Positions 38,684 through 47,786 of a DNA stretch of 64,000 bases are shown one piece after another. This stretch comes from Mangrovibacter yixingensis. GTDB taxonomy: Bacteria; Pseudomonadota; Gammaproteobacteria; Enterobacterales; Enterobacteriaceae. Location of the stretch: contig NZ_JAIVKM010000001.1 in NCBI RefSeq assembly GCF_020523985.1, positions 744,001 to 808,000 of the forward strand, read 5' to 3'. The stretch's first letter is position 1. Each line of letters opens with the position of its first letter. Under the pieces are notes generated by a model. The model was given only the letters and a program-made list of their open reading frames with translations. It made no database searches and was not told the origin of the DNA. A program made the position numbers and the translations under genes.

Positions 38684-38706
38684 AAAGGTATTTTAAATAT
38701 AACTTT
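38684..38706 (-). promoter_or_regulatory. Second, inverted NsrR-like element upstream of hcp
   Basis: The minus strand carries AAAGTTATATTTAAAAT (38690-38706), a perfect 17-base copy of the first part of the NsrR site at 38632-38648, in opposite orientation and 41 bases apart. Confidence 0.55.
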
Positions 38707-38714
38707 AGATTAGT

Positions 38715-38728
38715 TTGATTTACCGCAA
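38715..38728. promoter_or_regulatory. FNR-like site upstream of hcp
   Basis: TTGATTTACCGCAA, two mismatches from TTGAT-N4-ATCAA, centred about 103 bases before the hcp start codon. E. coli hcp is FNR-activated. Confidence 0.5.
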
Positions 38729-38761
38729 TTTTAGGGCGGTATTGCTACCGCCTGTGCTGGG

Positions 38762-39661
38762 TTAATGAGAAAAGAAAGCCATCAAAATAGGAACTAACAA
38801 GCTCAGTACGAAGCCGTGCACAATGGCGGGGGGCACTATTTCTATCCCGCCACTGCGTTGTAATACAGGTAGTGTGAAATCCATAGAGGTGGCACCGCAA
38901 ATACCCAAAGCTGTGGAGCGGCTGCGGCGAATCAGGCCGGGAATAAGCATAATAGCAATCAACTCGCGGGCAAGGTCATTGAAGAACGCGGCACTGCCAA
39001 TAACCGGGCCCCAGGATTCTGTCATCAAAATACCTGATAACGAATACCAGCCAAATCCAGAAGACATTGCCAGCCCGGCCTTAAGAGGCAAGCCCAGTAA
39101 AAAAGCATTAATCACGCCACCACACAGTGAGCTGGCTATCACCACGCCACTGACCATCATGCCCCGGCGGTTCAGGACAATCTGTTTGAGCGTCATACTG
39201 CTGTTACGTAACTGAATGCCAATCAGAAATAGCAAAAATATTAAGGTGTACTCACTGGCTTGTGTGGCATGGCGTAGCAGGCTCAGTCCACTCAGGCCGA
39301 GAATAAAACCGGCAACAACGACGCCGCAAAGTTTGAGTGATTCCAGAGCCATAGCAAGGCGTGATGGCAGGGCCTCTTGTTGGTGCTGGTGGCGCCATGG
39401 TCGCAGTGATTCCAGCAGCCACAATGCACCAATATTGAGAGTAAGAATGACAAAAACGCTAACGGCCGCATAGTGGAAAATTGATACCAGGTTGCTCCCC
39501 AGGTTATCCAAAAATGCCAGGCTGATCCCCATGAAAAACAAAATGATATAGACAATCCAGCTCAACATACGGTTGATGAGCTTCAACGCAGAACGGCTTT
39601 TGAACGGTAACAGATACCCCAAAATCAAGGGCAGAAGAATGATAAGCAGTCCCGCAAACAT
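38762..39661 (-). CDS. lysO: L-lysine exporter LysO (YbjE)
   Basis: Inner-membrane protein of 299 aa, as in E. coli, with about eight hydrophobic spans. It exports L-lysine and the toxic analogue thialysine. Diagnostic stretches: MGISLAFLDNLGSNL, MALESLKLCGVVVAGF, SGFGWYSLSGILMTESWGPVIGSAAFFNDLARELIAI and TALGICGATSMDFTLPVLQRSGG. The ATG at 39661 (MFAGLL) aligns with the E. coli start. Confidence 0.95.
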   Translation of the reverse strand: MFAGLLIILLPLILGYLLPFKSRSALKLINRMLSWIVYIILFFMGISLAFLDNLGSNLVSIFHYAAVSVFVILTLNIGALWLLESLRPWRHQHQQEALPSRLAMALESLKLCGVVVAGFILGLSGLSLLRHATQASEYTLIFLLFLIGIQLRNSSMTLKQIVLNRRGMMVSGVVIASSLCGGVINAFLLGLPLKAGLAMSSGFGWYSLSGILMTESWGPVIGSAAFFNDLARELIAIMLIPGLIRRSRSTALGICGATSMDFTLPVLQRSGGIEIVPPAIVHGFVLSLLVPILMAFFSH

Positions 39662-39765
39662 TTCAGAAGACATCCATGAGAGAGATAAAAGAGTTGTCAC
39701 ACTAACTAAAAAAAAGCAGTGAGTAAAGATTGATAATAAAATGTTAACGCAACAGTATTACGCAG

Positions 39766-39792
39766 GATAAAAAAAGCCCGGACAGACCGGGC
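39766..39792 (-). terminator. Terminator of aqpZ
   Basis: Minus-strand stem GCCCGG/CCGGGC with a five-base loop, then TTTTTTATCC; located 55 bases beyond the aqpZ stop. Confidence 0.85.
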
Positions 39793-39846
39793 ATTAAAGG
39801 CAGGAAGGGTAACAACGAAATAATAAAGCGTTTTGCTGGTAAGTAA

Positions 39847-40542
39847 TTACTGGCGCTTCTCTAATAAAGTACGGTAGATAATACCACCCAGGATACCGCC
39901 AATAATTGGCATTACCCAGAAGAGCCAAAGTTGTTGTAATGCCCAGCCACCCTGGAAAATAGCTACTGCGGTGCTGCGAGCAGGGTTAACAGATGTATTA
40001 GTGACTGGAATACTGATTAAATGAATCAGTGTTAATGCCAGGCCAATTGCAATAGGTGCAAAACCTGCGGGCGCTGCTTTGTCGGTCGCGCCATGAATAA
40101 CTAACAAGAAACCACAAGTCAGGACAATTTCAATAATGATGGCGGAAGCCATTGAGTAATGGTCTGGTGAATGCTCGCCATAGCCATTTGATGCAAATCC
40201 ACTTGCAGCTGCATCAAAACCTGCTTTACCACTGGCTATTAAATATAAAATAGCAGCGGCAATAATTCCGCCAATAACCTGAGCAACAATATAGCCAATA
40301 ACATCTTTAGCAGGGAAACGCCCACCAGCCCATAACCCAAGCGTTACAGCCGGGTTAAAATGACCACCGGAAATATGCCCAACAGCGAAAGCCATCGTTA
40401 ATACTGTTAAACCAAATGCCAGTGCCACACCCACAAACCCAATACCTAATTCTGGATAAGCTGCGGCAAATATAGCACTACCACAACCGCCAAATACTAA
40501 CCAGAATGTTCCAAAAAATTCTGCTGCTAATTTTCTGGCCAT
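39847..40542 (-). CDS. aqpZ: Aquaporin Z
   Basis: Water channel of 231 aa, the E. coli length, with six membrane spans. Both pore NPA motifs are present: [12 protein letters not shown] and [10 protein letters not shown]. The arginine after the second NPA and the narrow-pore histidine segment mark a water-selective rather than glycerol channel. ATG at 40542 is preceded by GAGGTG. Divergent from ybjD. Confidence 0.96.
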   Translation of the reverse strand: MARKLAAEFFGTFWLVFGGCGSAIFAAAYPELGIGFVGVALAFGLTVLTMAFAVGHISGGHFNPAVTLGLWAGGRFPAKDVIGYIVAQVIGGIIAAAILYLIASGKAGFDAAASGFASNGYGEHSPDHYSMASAIIIEIVLTCGFLLVIHGATDKAAPAGFAPIAIGLALTLIHLISIPVTNTSVNPARSTAVAIFQGGWALQQLWLFWVMPIIGGILGGIIYRTLLEKRQ

Positions 40543-40936
40543 ATTCACCTCGTTAAGAAAGACAGATAATAAAATACGGATATAAGTTAAGAAAAAGCCA
40601 TGCGTTACCATGGGAAAAATGATGGCGCATAATAGAAATACGAACCCACGCCAGAAAAATACTGGCGGTTGATGTAAAACTCATTCACTTTTTGTGGATA
40701 TTATCACGAACAAAAAAAGTGTAGATGATTTTTGCTAGGGTGGTGGAAAATTCTTACTTATGGGTGATTTCTGTTTTATTGCTTTATTTCTGCCGCCGGG
40801 TAAAACAGATGCACACCATTATTTACCGGTTTTTACCCCGGTTGAGAGTTCAGGCATGTCTTCCGCTTTCTTGCGCCGCTATACTGAGAAAACAATGCGT
40901 TGCGTTGTGCATCGCCAGAAGCAAACAGGAGTGGCT
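40543..40936. other. Divergent aqpZ/ybjD intergenic region
   Basis: Nearly 400 bases without a supported gene. One inverted repeat, CACTTTTT (40686-40693) with AAAAAGTG (40714-40721), could be an operator or a hairpin. Open frames joining ybjD upstream of 40937 have no counterpart in the family. Confidence 0.5.
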
Positions 40937-42595
40937 ATGCTGCTTGAACGTGTCGAGATAGTCGGGTTTCGTGGTATCAACCGTTTGTCGTTAACGCTTG
41001 AGCAAAACAATGTTCTGATTGGCGAGAATGCTTGGGGGAAGTCCAGCCTGCTTGACGCTCTGACGCTGTTATTGTCTCCGGGCCAGAAACTCTACCATTT
41101 TGTAAAAGATGATTTTTATTTTCCCCCCGGCGATGTCGCTGGCCGGGAGCACCACCTGCATATCATTCTTACCTTCCGTGAAACCGCACCTGGGCATTAT
41201 CTTGGGCGACGCTACCGTTGCCTTGAGCCTCTGTGGGCAGAGGGTGGTGATGAACACCGGCGTATTTTCTATCGCCTTGAAGGTGCTTTGGGGGATGATG
41301 GCAGTGTTATTACGCTGCGTTCGTTTCTTGATCAACATGGACAGCCACTTAGTTTAGGTAACATCAATAATCTTGCTGAACATGTTTGCCGCCTGAACCC
41401 GGTGCTGCGTTTGCGGGATGCGCGTTTTTTGCGGCGTCGGCGGAGCGAAAAGCTGGCGCAACCTGTAGAAACCGAAATGACTGCCCAACAACTGGATATT
41501 CTGGCAAAAGAGTTGGTGAGGCGTCCGCAAAACCTAACCAATAATCAGCTTCGCCAGGGGCTCTCTGCGATGGTGCAGCTACTGGAACATTACTTTTCTG
41601 AGCAGAGTAATGATAACGGGCAATACCGCCTGATGCGTAAACGGTCTTACGATGAACAACGTAGTTGGCGTTACCTGGATGTTATCAACCAACTGATTGA
41701 CAGGCCTGGTGGCCGCAATCATCGCATGATCTTACTCGGCATGTTTGCTACGCTTTTGCAGGCAAAAGGTGCTATCCACCTTCATCGGGATGCCAGACCA
41801 CTACTGCTAGTGGAAGACCCTGAAACCCGTTTACACCCCATTATGTTATCGGTTGCCTGGCAGTTACTTAATTTATTGCCTCTACAGCGTATTACCACAA
41901 CCAATTCAGGTGAGCTGCTATCACTCACTCCAGTCAAAGAGGTGTGCCGGCTGGTACGTGAATCATCCCGTGTTTCGTCGTGGCGTTTGGGGCCTGGAGG
42001 GTTAAATGCGGAGGACAGCCGTCGTATTGCATTTCACATCCGGTTTAACCGCGCGTCGTCGTTATTTGCCCGCTGCTGGTTGTTAGTTGAAGGGGAAACA
42101 GAAGTCTGGATGATGAATGAATTGGCCCGTCAGTGTGGTTACCATTTCGATGCCGAAGGGGTTCGGGTTATCGAATTTGCACAGTGTGGCCTGAAGCCTT
42201 TAATACGTTTTGCTCGCCGTATGGGGATTGAATGGCATGTATTGGTGGATGGCGATGAAGCAGGGAAAAAATATGCAGCAACCGTAAGAAGTTTGCTGGA
42301 GCATAATCGTGAACTGGAACGGGACCATCTCACGCCATTGCCTGCCCCCGATATGGAGCATTTTATGTACCGGGAAGGGTTTGATGATGTGTTTCATCGT
42401 ATTGCGCAGTTGCCAGATAATGTGCCGATGAATGCCCGACGTATTATTACAAAGGCGATTCATCGTTCTTCCAAACCCGATCTGGCAATTGAAATCGCCG
42501 CTGTTTCAGCTCAGAGGGGGCTTGAGGCTATTCCGCCATTATTTAAAAAAATGTTTTCCAGGGTTATCTGGCTGGCTCGTGGCCGTGCAGATTAA
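40937..42595 (+). CDS. ybjD: OLD-family ATPase/TOPRIM nuclease-like protein YbjD
   Basis: Cytosolic protein of 552 aa, the E. coli YbjD length. An N-terminal SMC/ABC-type ATPase domain carries Walker A GENAWGKSSLLDAL (about residues 29-42) and a Walker B/signature region LLLVEDPETRLHP (about 290-302). A C-terminal TOPRIM domain has the acidic motifs LLVEGETEVW and VLVDGDEAGKKYA. This is the OLD (overcoming lysogenization defect) class 1 layout, known as nucleases with roles in DNA repair and phage interference. The role of chromosomal YbjD is unknown. AGGAG lies seven bases before the ATG at 40937. Confidence 0.92.
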   Translation: MLLERVEIVGFRGINRLSLTLEQNNVLIGENAWGKSSLLDALTLLLSPGQKLYHFVKDDFYFPPGDVAGREHHLHIILTFRETAPGHYLGRRYRCLEPLWAEGGDEHRRIFYRLEGALGDDGSVITLRSFLDQHGQPLSLGNINNLAEHVCRLNPVLRLRDARFLRRRRSEKLAQPVETEMTAQQLDILAKELVRRPQNLTNNQLRQGLSAMVQLLEHYFSEQSNDNGQYRLMRKRSYDEQRSWRYLDVINQLIDRPGGRNHRMILLGMFATLLQAKGAIHLHRDARPLLLVEDPETRLHPIMLSVAWQLLNLLPLQRITTTNSGELLSLTPVKEVCRLVRESSRVSSWRLGPGGLNAEDSRRIAFHIRFNRASSLFARCWLLVEGETEVWMMNELARQCGYHFDAEGVRVIEFAQCGLKPLIRFARRMGIEWHVLVDGDEAGKKYAATVRSLLEHNRELERDHLTPLPAPDMEHFMYREGFDDVFHRIAQLPDNVPMNARRIITKAIHRSSKPDLAIEIAAVSAQRGLEAIPPLFKKMFSRVIWLARGRAD

Positions 42596-42797
42596 GCTCA
42601 TCAGATTTTTATTACACGGACATGGGGTGCATCACATAATCGGTATCAAGGGATACTGCTTGCTGCCGATACTTTGAATAAGTTCGGCGGTCAAGTTTTC
42701 AACAAGCTGGTTTGAATTTTATAGATGTGGCCCCATGTAATCAGAATGAGAAGTGCAGTACCTGGCTATAAACCGCAAGTTTGGTTTAAAAATCAAG
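42596..42797. other. Intergenic region replacing ybjX-macAB
   Basis: About 200 bases with no gene. It contains a distant inverted repeat, ACATGGGG (42620-42627) with CCCCATGT (42731-42738), possibly an unstudied RNA or a scar. Confidence 0.4.
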
Positions 42798-42798
42798 A

Positions 42799-42827
42799 AA
42801 AATGCCAGGCTGGGTAGCTGGCATTTT
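42799..42827. terminator. Terminator of cspD
   Basis: Ten-base perfect stem AAAATGCCAG/CTGGCATTTT with T-runs on both strands, 33 bases past the cspD stop. Confidence 0.8.
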
Positions 42828-42859
42828 GACAGAGGTGTGTTCACAATGAGAATGAAAGA

Positions 42860-43081
42860 TTAAGTTACTGGTTCAGCTTCAACAGGAACGATAACACTTG
42901 CATGGTTGCCTTTAGGGCCTTGGTGTACATCGAACCTGACGACCTGCCCAGCCTTTAGAGTTCGGTAACCGTCCATCTGTATTGTAGAGTAGTGGGCGAA
43001 GATGTCCTCGCCGCCGCCTTCAGGGCAAATAAAACCGAACCCTTTGGCATTGTTGAACCATTTAACAGTACCCGTTTCCAT
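42860..43081 (-). CDS. cspD: Cold shock-like protein CspD
   Basis: A 73-aa OB-fold protein (E. coli 74) with RNP1 (KGFGFICPE) and RNP2-like (DIFAHYS) nucleic-acid binding motifs. CspD inhibits DNA replication and is induced in stationary phase rather than by cold; it is degraded by Lon. The C-terminus VPVEAEPVT differs from other Csp paralogues. Divergent from clpSA, as in E. coli. Confidence 0.95.
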   Translation of the reverse strand: METGTVKWFNNAKGFGFICPEGGGEDIFAHYSTIQMDGYRTLKAGQVVRFDVHQGPKGNHASVIVPVEAEPVT

Positions 43082-43404
43082 GCTTCGACATCCTTTAGCT
43101 TTTTATTTAAGTAGAGATGGAATTGCCGGTAAGTGCAGTGGTTGCTGGTTAAAACGCCACCAATACACGACACTACAATTTAGATAAATCACGCACAGCG
43201 TCAAGAGATCTGGCTGCCGGAAGCATGAGAAATGCGCTAAAATTTGAAGCAGTTAACGCTATTTGCATAATTGTGAGCGAAGTCGCGAATGGCATTAATA
43301 GCTGATACTTATCTTGCATCTGAGTTAGATTCAGTATGTGTTTTATGAAACTCAAGGCTGGTTATTTTTTGCGGTCTGCTAACCTGAAATGATGAAGACT
43401 GGCG
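43082..43404. other. Divergent cspD/clpS regulatory region
   Basis: About 320 bases, both promoters face outwards. I see a weak CRP-like motif TGTGAGCGAAGTCGCG (43272-43287) and no hairpin or gene. Confidence 0.45.
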
Positions 43405-43725
43405 ATGGGAAAAACGAACTCCGGGTTTGATTTTGAACAACTTGCGACAGATAAACTGGACGATGCGTTAAAGCCACCATCCATGTACAAGGTCATTCTG
43501 ATGAATGATGATTACACACCGATGGAATTTGTTATTGACGTGCTGCAAAAGTTCTTTTCTTATGATGTAGAACGCGCAACGCAACTGATGCTTACTGTTC
43601 ACTATCGGGGGAAGGCTATTTGTGGTGTTTTCACTGCCGAAGTAGCTGAGACCAAAGTTTCAATGGTGAACAAATATGCCAGGGAGAACGAGCATCCGTT
43701 GCTTTGTACGCTGGAAAAAGCCTGA
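43405..43725 (+). CDS. clpS: ClpA adaptor protein ClpS
   Basis: N-recognin adaptor of 106 aa, as in E. coli, that hands N-degron substrates to ClpAP. The core [30 protein letters not shown] contains the N-end-rule pocket; [21 protein letters not shown] follows. The flexible N-terminal tail differs most. Followed 28 bases later by clpA. Confidence 0.97.
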   Translation: MGKTNSGFDFEQLATDKLDDALKPPSMYKVILMNDDYTPMEFVIDVLQKFFSYDVERATQLMLTVHYRGKAICGVFTAEVAETKVSMVNKYARENEHPLLCTLEKA

Positions 43726-43753
43726 TTAAGGCAATCTATTGAGGGGGGTGCCT

Positions 43754-46033
43754 ATGCTCAACCAAGAACTGGAACTCAGTTTAAACATGGCTTTCGCCAG
43801 AGCGCGTGAGCACCGACATGAGTTTATGACTGTCGAGCATCTGTTACTGGCTCTGCTCAGCAATCCTTCAGCCCGCGAGGCGCTGGAAGCTTGTACGGTA
43901 GATCTGGCAACGCTCCGACAGGAACTTGAGTCCTTCATCGAACAAACCACACCGGTTCTGCCCGCAACAGAAGAAGAGCGTGATACACAGCCTACGTTGA
44001 GTTTTCAGCGTGTGTTGCAACGGGCGGTGTTCCATGTTCAGTCTTCTGGTCGCAGTGAAGTTACTGGTGCGAATGTGTTGGTGGCAATTTTCAGCGAGCA
44101 GGAGTCGCAGGCGGCGTATTTGCTACGCAAGCACGAAGTCAGCCGTCTGGACGTGGTGAATTTCATTTCACACGGTACGCGTAAAGACGAATCAGGAAGT
44201 GCACCTTCCGGTGGTGCAGAAAATCCAGTCAATGAAGAGCAGGCAGGCGGGGAGGATCGTATGGAAAACTTCACCACCAACTTAAATCAGCTTGCCCGTG
44301 TTGGCGGGATAGATCCACTGATTGGCCGCGATAAAGAATTGGAGCGGGCAATTCAGGTACTGTGCCGTCGCCGTAAGAATAACCCGCTGCTGGTGGGGGA
44401 ATCGGGAGTTGGTAAAACTGCGATTGCAGAAGGGCTTGCCTGGCGTATTGTGAAAGGTGATGTTCCAGAAGTGATGGCAGACTGCACTATCTATTCGCTG
44501 GATATCGGTTCGCTGTTAGCGGGCACCAAATACCGTGGTGATTTTGAAAAACGCTTTAAATCACTGCTTAAACAACTTGAACAGGATACCAACAGCATCC
44601 TGTTTATCGACGAGATTCATACCATTATTGGTGCCGGCGCGGCATCTGGTGGTCAAGTGGATGCCGCAAACCTGATTAAACCGTTACTTTCTAGCGGTAA
44701 AATCCGTGTTATTGGCTCAACCACTTATCAGGAATTTAGTAATATTTTCGAAAAGGATCGTGCTCTGGCGCGCCGTTTCCAGAAAATTGATATTACTGAA
44801 CCGAGTGTTGAAGAAACCGTTCAGATCCTCAACGGTCTGAAGAGCAAATATGAAGCACACCATGATGTCCGTTACACCGCGAAAGCAGTACGGGCGGCAG
44901 TGGAGCTGTCAGTTAAATACATCAATGACCGGCATCTGCCAGACAAGGCTATTGATGTTATTGATGAAGCAGGTGCTCGCAGTCGTTTAATGCCGGTAAG
45001 TCGCCGTAAGAAAACAGTTAATGTGGGCGATATTGAGTCTGTTGTTGCGCGCATTGCGCGTATTCCGGAAAAAACAGTTTCTGCCAGTGACCGTGATACG
45101 CTGAAAAATCTTGGCGACCGCCTGAAAATGTTGGTTTTCGGCCAGGATAAAGCGATTGAGGCATTAACAGAAGCAATCAAGATGAGCCGTGCTGGTCTTG
45201 GTCATGAGCATAAGCCTGTGGGATCGTTCTTGTTTGCTGGACCTACTGGGGTAGGTAAAACGGAAGTCACAGTGCAACTGGCTAAAGCCATGGGCATTGA
45301 GTTACTGCGATTCGATATGTCGGAATATATGGAACGCCACACGGTAAGCCGCCTGATTGGTGCACCTCCAGGTTATGTTGGTTTTGACCAGGGTGGGTTA
45401 CTGACAGATGCTGTCATTAAACATCCACATGCAGTTGTGTTGCTCGATGAAATCGAAAAGGCACATCCGGATGTGTTTAACCTGCTGTTGCAGGTGATGG
45501 ATAATGGAACATTGACGGATAACAACGGCCGTAAAGCTGATTTCCGCAACGTGGTGCTGGTCATGACGACAAACGCTGGTGTGCGTGAAACGGAACGTAA
45601 ATCCATTGGGCTTATTCAGCAGGATAACAGTATTGATGCTCAGGAAGAGATCAAGAAAGTGTTTACGCCGGAATTCCGTAACCGCCTTGATAACATTATC
45701 TGGTTCAACCACCTCTCTACTGATGTGATTCACCAGGTTGTCGAGAAGTTCATTGTGGAATTGCAGGTTCAGTTGGATGCGAAAGGTGTGTCACTTGAAG
45801 TTAGCCAGGATGCACGTAATTGGTTGGCTGATAAAGGCTATGACCGTGCGATGGGCGCACGTCCTATGTCGCGAGTGATTCAGGATAACCTGAAAAAACC
45901 ACTGGCTAATGAGTTGCTGTTTGGTTCACTGGTGGATGGTGGCCAGGTGATTGTTGAACTGGATGAGTCGAAGGAGAAGTTGACCTACGATTTCCAGAGT
46001 GCTCAAAAACATAAACCAGAAACAGCCCACTAA
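43754..46033 (+). CDS. clpA: ATP-dependent Clp protease subunit ClpA
   Basis: AAA+ unfoldase of 759 aa (E. coli 758) that feeds ClpP. It has an N-terminal Clp_N repeat domain ([20 protein letters not shown]), a first AAA domain with Walker [10 protein letters not shown] near residue 214, a second with GPTGVGKTE near residue 495, and the ClpP-binding loop region around [10 protein letters not shown]. Only the hinge after the N-domain (about residues 145-165) varies from E. coli. ATG at 43754 chosen by alignment and a G-rich ribosome binding site. Confidence 0.97.
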   Translation: MLNQELELSLNMAFARAREHRHEFMTVEHLLLALLSNPSAREALEACTVDLATLRQELESFIEQTTPVLPATEEERDTQPTLSFQRVLQRAVFHVQSSGRSEVTGANVLVAIFSEQESQAAYLLRKHEVSRLDVVNFISHGTRKDESGSAPSGGAENPVNEEQAGGEDRMENFTTNLNQLARVGGIDPLIGRDKELERAIQVLCRRRKNNPLLVGESGVGKTAIAEGLAWRIVKGDVPEVMADCTIYSLDIGSLLAGTKYRGDFEKRFKSLLKQLEQDTNSILFIDEIHTIIGAGAASGGQVDAANLIKPLLSSGKIRVIGSTTYQEFSNIFEKDRALARRFQKIDITEPSVEETVQILNGLKSKYEAHHDVRYTAKAVRAAVELSVKYINDRHLPDKAIDVIDEAGARSRLMPVSRRKKTVNVGDIESVVARIARIPEKTVSASDRDTLKNLGDRLKMLVFGQDKAIEALTEAIKMSRAGLGHEHKPVGSFLFAGPTGVGKTEVTVQLAKAMGIELLRFDMSEYMERHTVSRLIGAPPGYVGFDQGGLLTDAVIKHPHAVVLLDEIEKAHPDVFNLLLQVMDNGTLTDNNGRKADFRNVVLVMTTNAGVRETERKSIGLIQQDNSIDAQEEIKKVFTPEFRNRLDNIIWFNHLSTDVIHQVVEKFIVELQVQLDAKGVSLEVSQDARNWLADKGYDRAMGARPMSRVIQDNLKKPLANELLFGSLVDGGQVIVELDESKEKLTYDFQSAQKHKPETAH

Positions 46034-46082
46034 CAGGCATGTAGGCAGTAAGTAAGCTTTAACAAGTGGGTAAGCTAAAGAC

Positions 46083-46110
46083 AAAAGGCCAGGTGAAAAC
46101 CTGGCCTTTT
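46083..46110. terminator. Terminator after clpA
   Basis: Twelve-base perfect stem AAAAGGCCAGGT/ACCTGGCCTTTT with a GAAA tetraloop. Confidence 0.9.
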
Positions 46111-46257
46111 CAATATGGTTGATGCCTGGCGCAGCTTACGTACACCAGATGATGGTTTTTCAGTACGCGGAAGGGGAGGTATTTACCGTAAACCTCTTTG
46201 AGCGACAAGCTGCAAAATCTGGCAAACCGTAATCGCTGTACCAGAGATCTTTCATCG

Positions 46258-46289
46258 AACATAAAGGCCAGGTTTCCAGCCTTTATGTT
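46258..46289. repeat. Isolated 11-base-pair hairpin between clpA and infA
   Basis: Perfect arms AACATAAAGGC and GCCTTTATGTT with a 10-base loop and no T-run on either strand. It lies in the spot where E. coli has the tRNA gene serW, which I cannot find here. Confidence 0.55.
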
Positions 46290-46290
46290 G

Positions 46291-46318
46291 TGCAAAACAC
46301 ACACCGCGTGACGCGGTG
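46291..46318 (-). terminator. Terminator of infA
   Basis: Stem CACCGCG/CGCGGTG with loop TCA on the minus strand, followed by TGTGTTTTG; 13 bases past the infA stop. Confidence 0.75.
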
Positions 46319-46330
46319 ATAAAAAATCGC

Positions 46331-46552
<222 letters not shown>

Positions 46553-46819
46553 ATCCTCGGGGTATCACTACCATAGTTTTGAACCGGCAAGATAATGCCG
46601 AAGTTCTCGTATCATGTAAAGATTTCGTGTTTATTGTTCCATTACGCCACTTTTTCACGAGTTTGCTCAGGCCCAGCAAAGCTGTCCCCATCATCTGGCA
46701 AAAACACAAATGGAATACGCGCGGGGTTACCTGAAAGGCAATTCCTTTACGGTGAAAAGGTGTGCCGAAATCTGAGCGGCGATGATTATAACACCCTCAA
46801 GAAAAATATGCGTAACACA

Positions 46820-47545
46820 TTATTCAACCCAGGATGGTTTCCAGTAAGGTCCGCTAAATATTACCTGAGGTACCCAGCATAAATGAGACAGAGGTTGCTT
46901 GCGCAGGCGGTCTAATTCATCAAGATAGGTTCTGCGTGGAATTTCTACTGCCCCAAGTGACTGGGTATGAGGGTTGATTACTTGGCAATCAATTAATTCA
47001 CCACCCTGGCGGGAAAAATAATCGCAAAACACCAGCAGCGCTGTTTTAGACGCATTCTCCTGGCGGCTGAACATAGATTCACCACAGAATAATCTTCCCT
47101 GCATGACGCCATAAATTCCGCCTACCAGTTTTTCGCCATTCCATACTTCAATCGAATGAGCATGCCCCAGTTCATGCAGGCGTATCCAGGCACTTTTCAC
47201 GTCCGGTGTAATCCATGTGCCTTCATCACGGTCGTCAGCACAGCCAGTAATTACCTGCTCGAAACAGTAATTTAGCGTGATGCGAAAAGGAGAGCGCTGA
47301 TGAAACCGGCGCATACTTTTGCTGATATGAAATAAAGACGGGTAGAGCACTGCCCGGGGATCAGGAGACCACCAGAGAATAGGATCACCAGGTGAATACC
47401 AGGGGAAAATACCACGCTGGTAGGCCATCATTAACCGTGAGGGGCTCAGATCACCCCCTAACGCCAGCAACCCATTTGGCTCACGTAACGCAGTCTCTGG
47501 GGAAGGAAAATCAATAGAGTGACGAGAAAGTTGCACAAGGCGCAT
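46820..47545 (-). CDS. aat: Leucyl/phenylalanyl-tRNA-protein transferase Aat
   Basis: Cytosolic transferase of 241 aa (E. coli 234) that adds Leu or Phe to N-terminal Lys/Arg of proteins, creating N-degrons for ClpS-ClpAP encoded 3 kb away. Signatures: [40 protein letters not shown] and [20 protein letters not shown]. The start [10 protein letters not shown] at 47545 is the E. coli start; the longer frame to 47623 is not supported. The C-terminus is seven residues longer and divergent. Confidence 0.95.
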   Translation of the reverse strand: MRLVQLSRHSIDFPSPETALREPNGLLALGGDLSPSRLMMAYQRGIFPWYSPGDPILWWSPDPRAVLYPSLFHISKSMRRFHQRSPFRITLNYCFEQVITGCADDRDEGTWITPDVKSAWIRLHELGHAHSIEVWNGEKLVGGIYGVMQGRLFCGESMFSRQENASKTALLVFCDYFSRQGGELIDCQVINPHTQSLGAVEIPRRTYLDELDRLRKQPLSHLCWVPQVIFSGPYWKPSWVE

Positions 47546-47786
47546 ACAACCGGACTCCACACGACAAAAAGTTGCTAATAAACATTCAGATTCACTCTGC
47601 TTTATGTTACCGCTACCCGGCATCGTGCCGTGTTATTACCGGGTAATACTACAACAGATAAGTGAATAAGAGCCTGTCATCGTCACCATGTGTGCACAAA
47701 ATATAATGCGCACCAATGATTATCGGCTGATACAGCCAGAAACTTCACCGGTAGCGAACAGATAATGAACTCTACCGGTAATGGTT

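Noticed and set aside
46110-46304. Short minus-strand open frame downstream of infA
   Set aside because: It runs through the infA terminator and a hairpin, has no ribosome binding site and matches no known protein.
46111-46330. tRNA-Ser (serW) expected from synteny
   Set aside because: No T-arm GGTTCGAATCC-like segment or CCA end on either strand.
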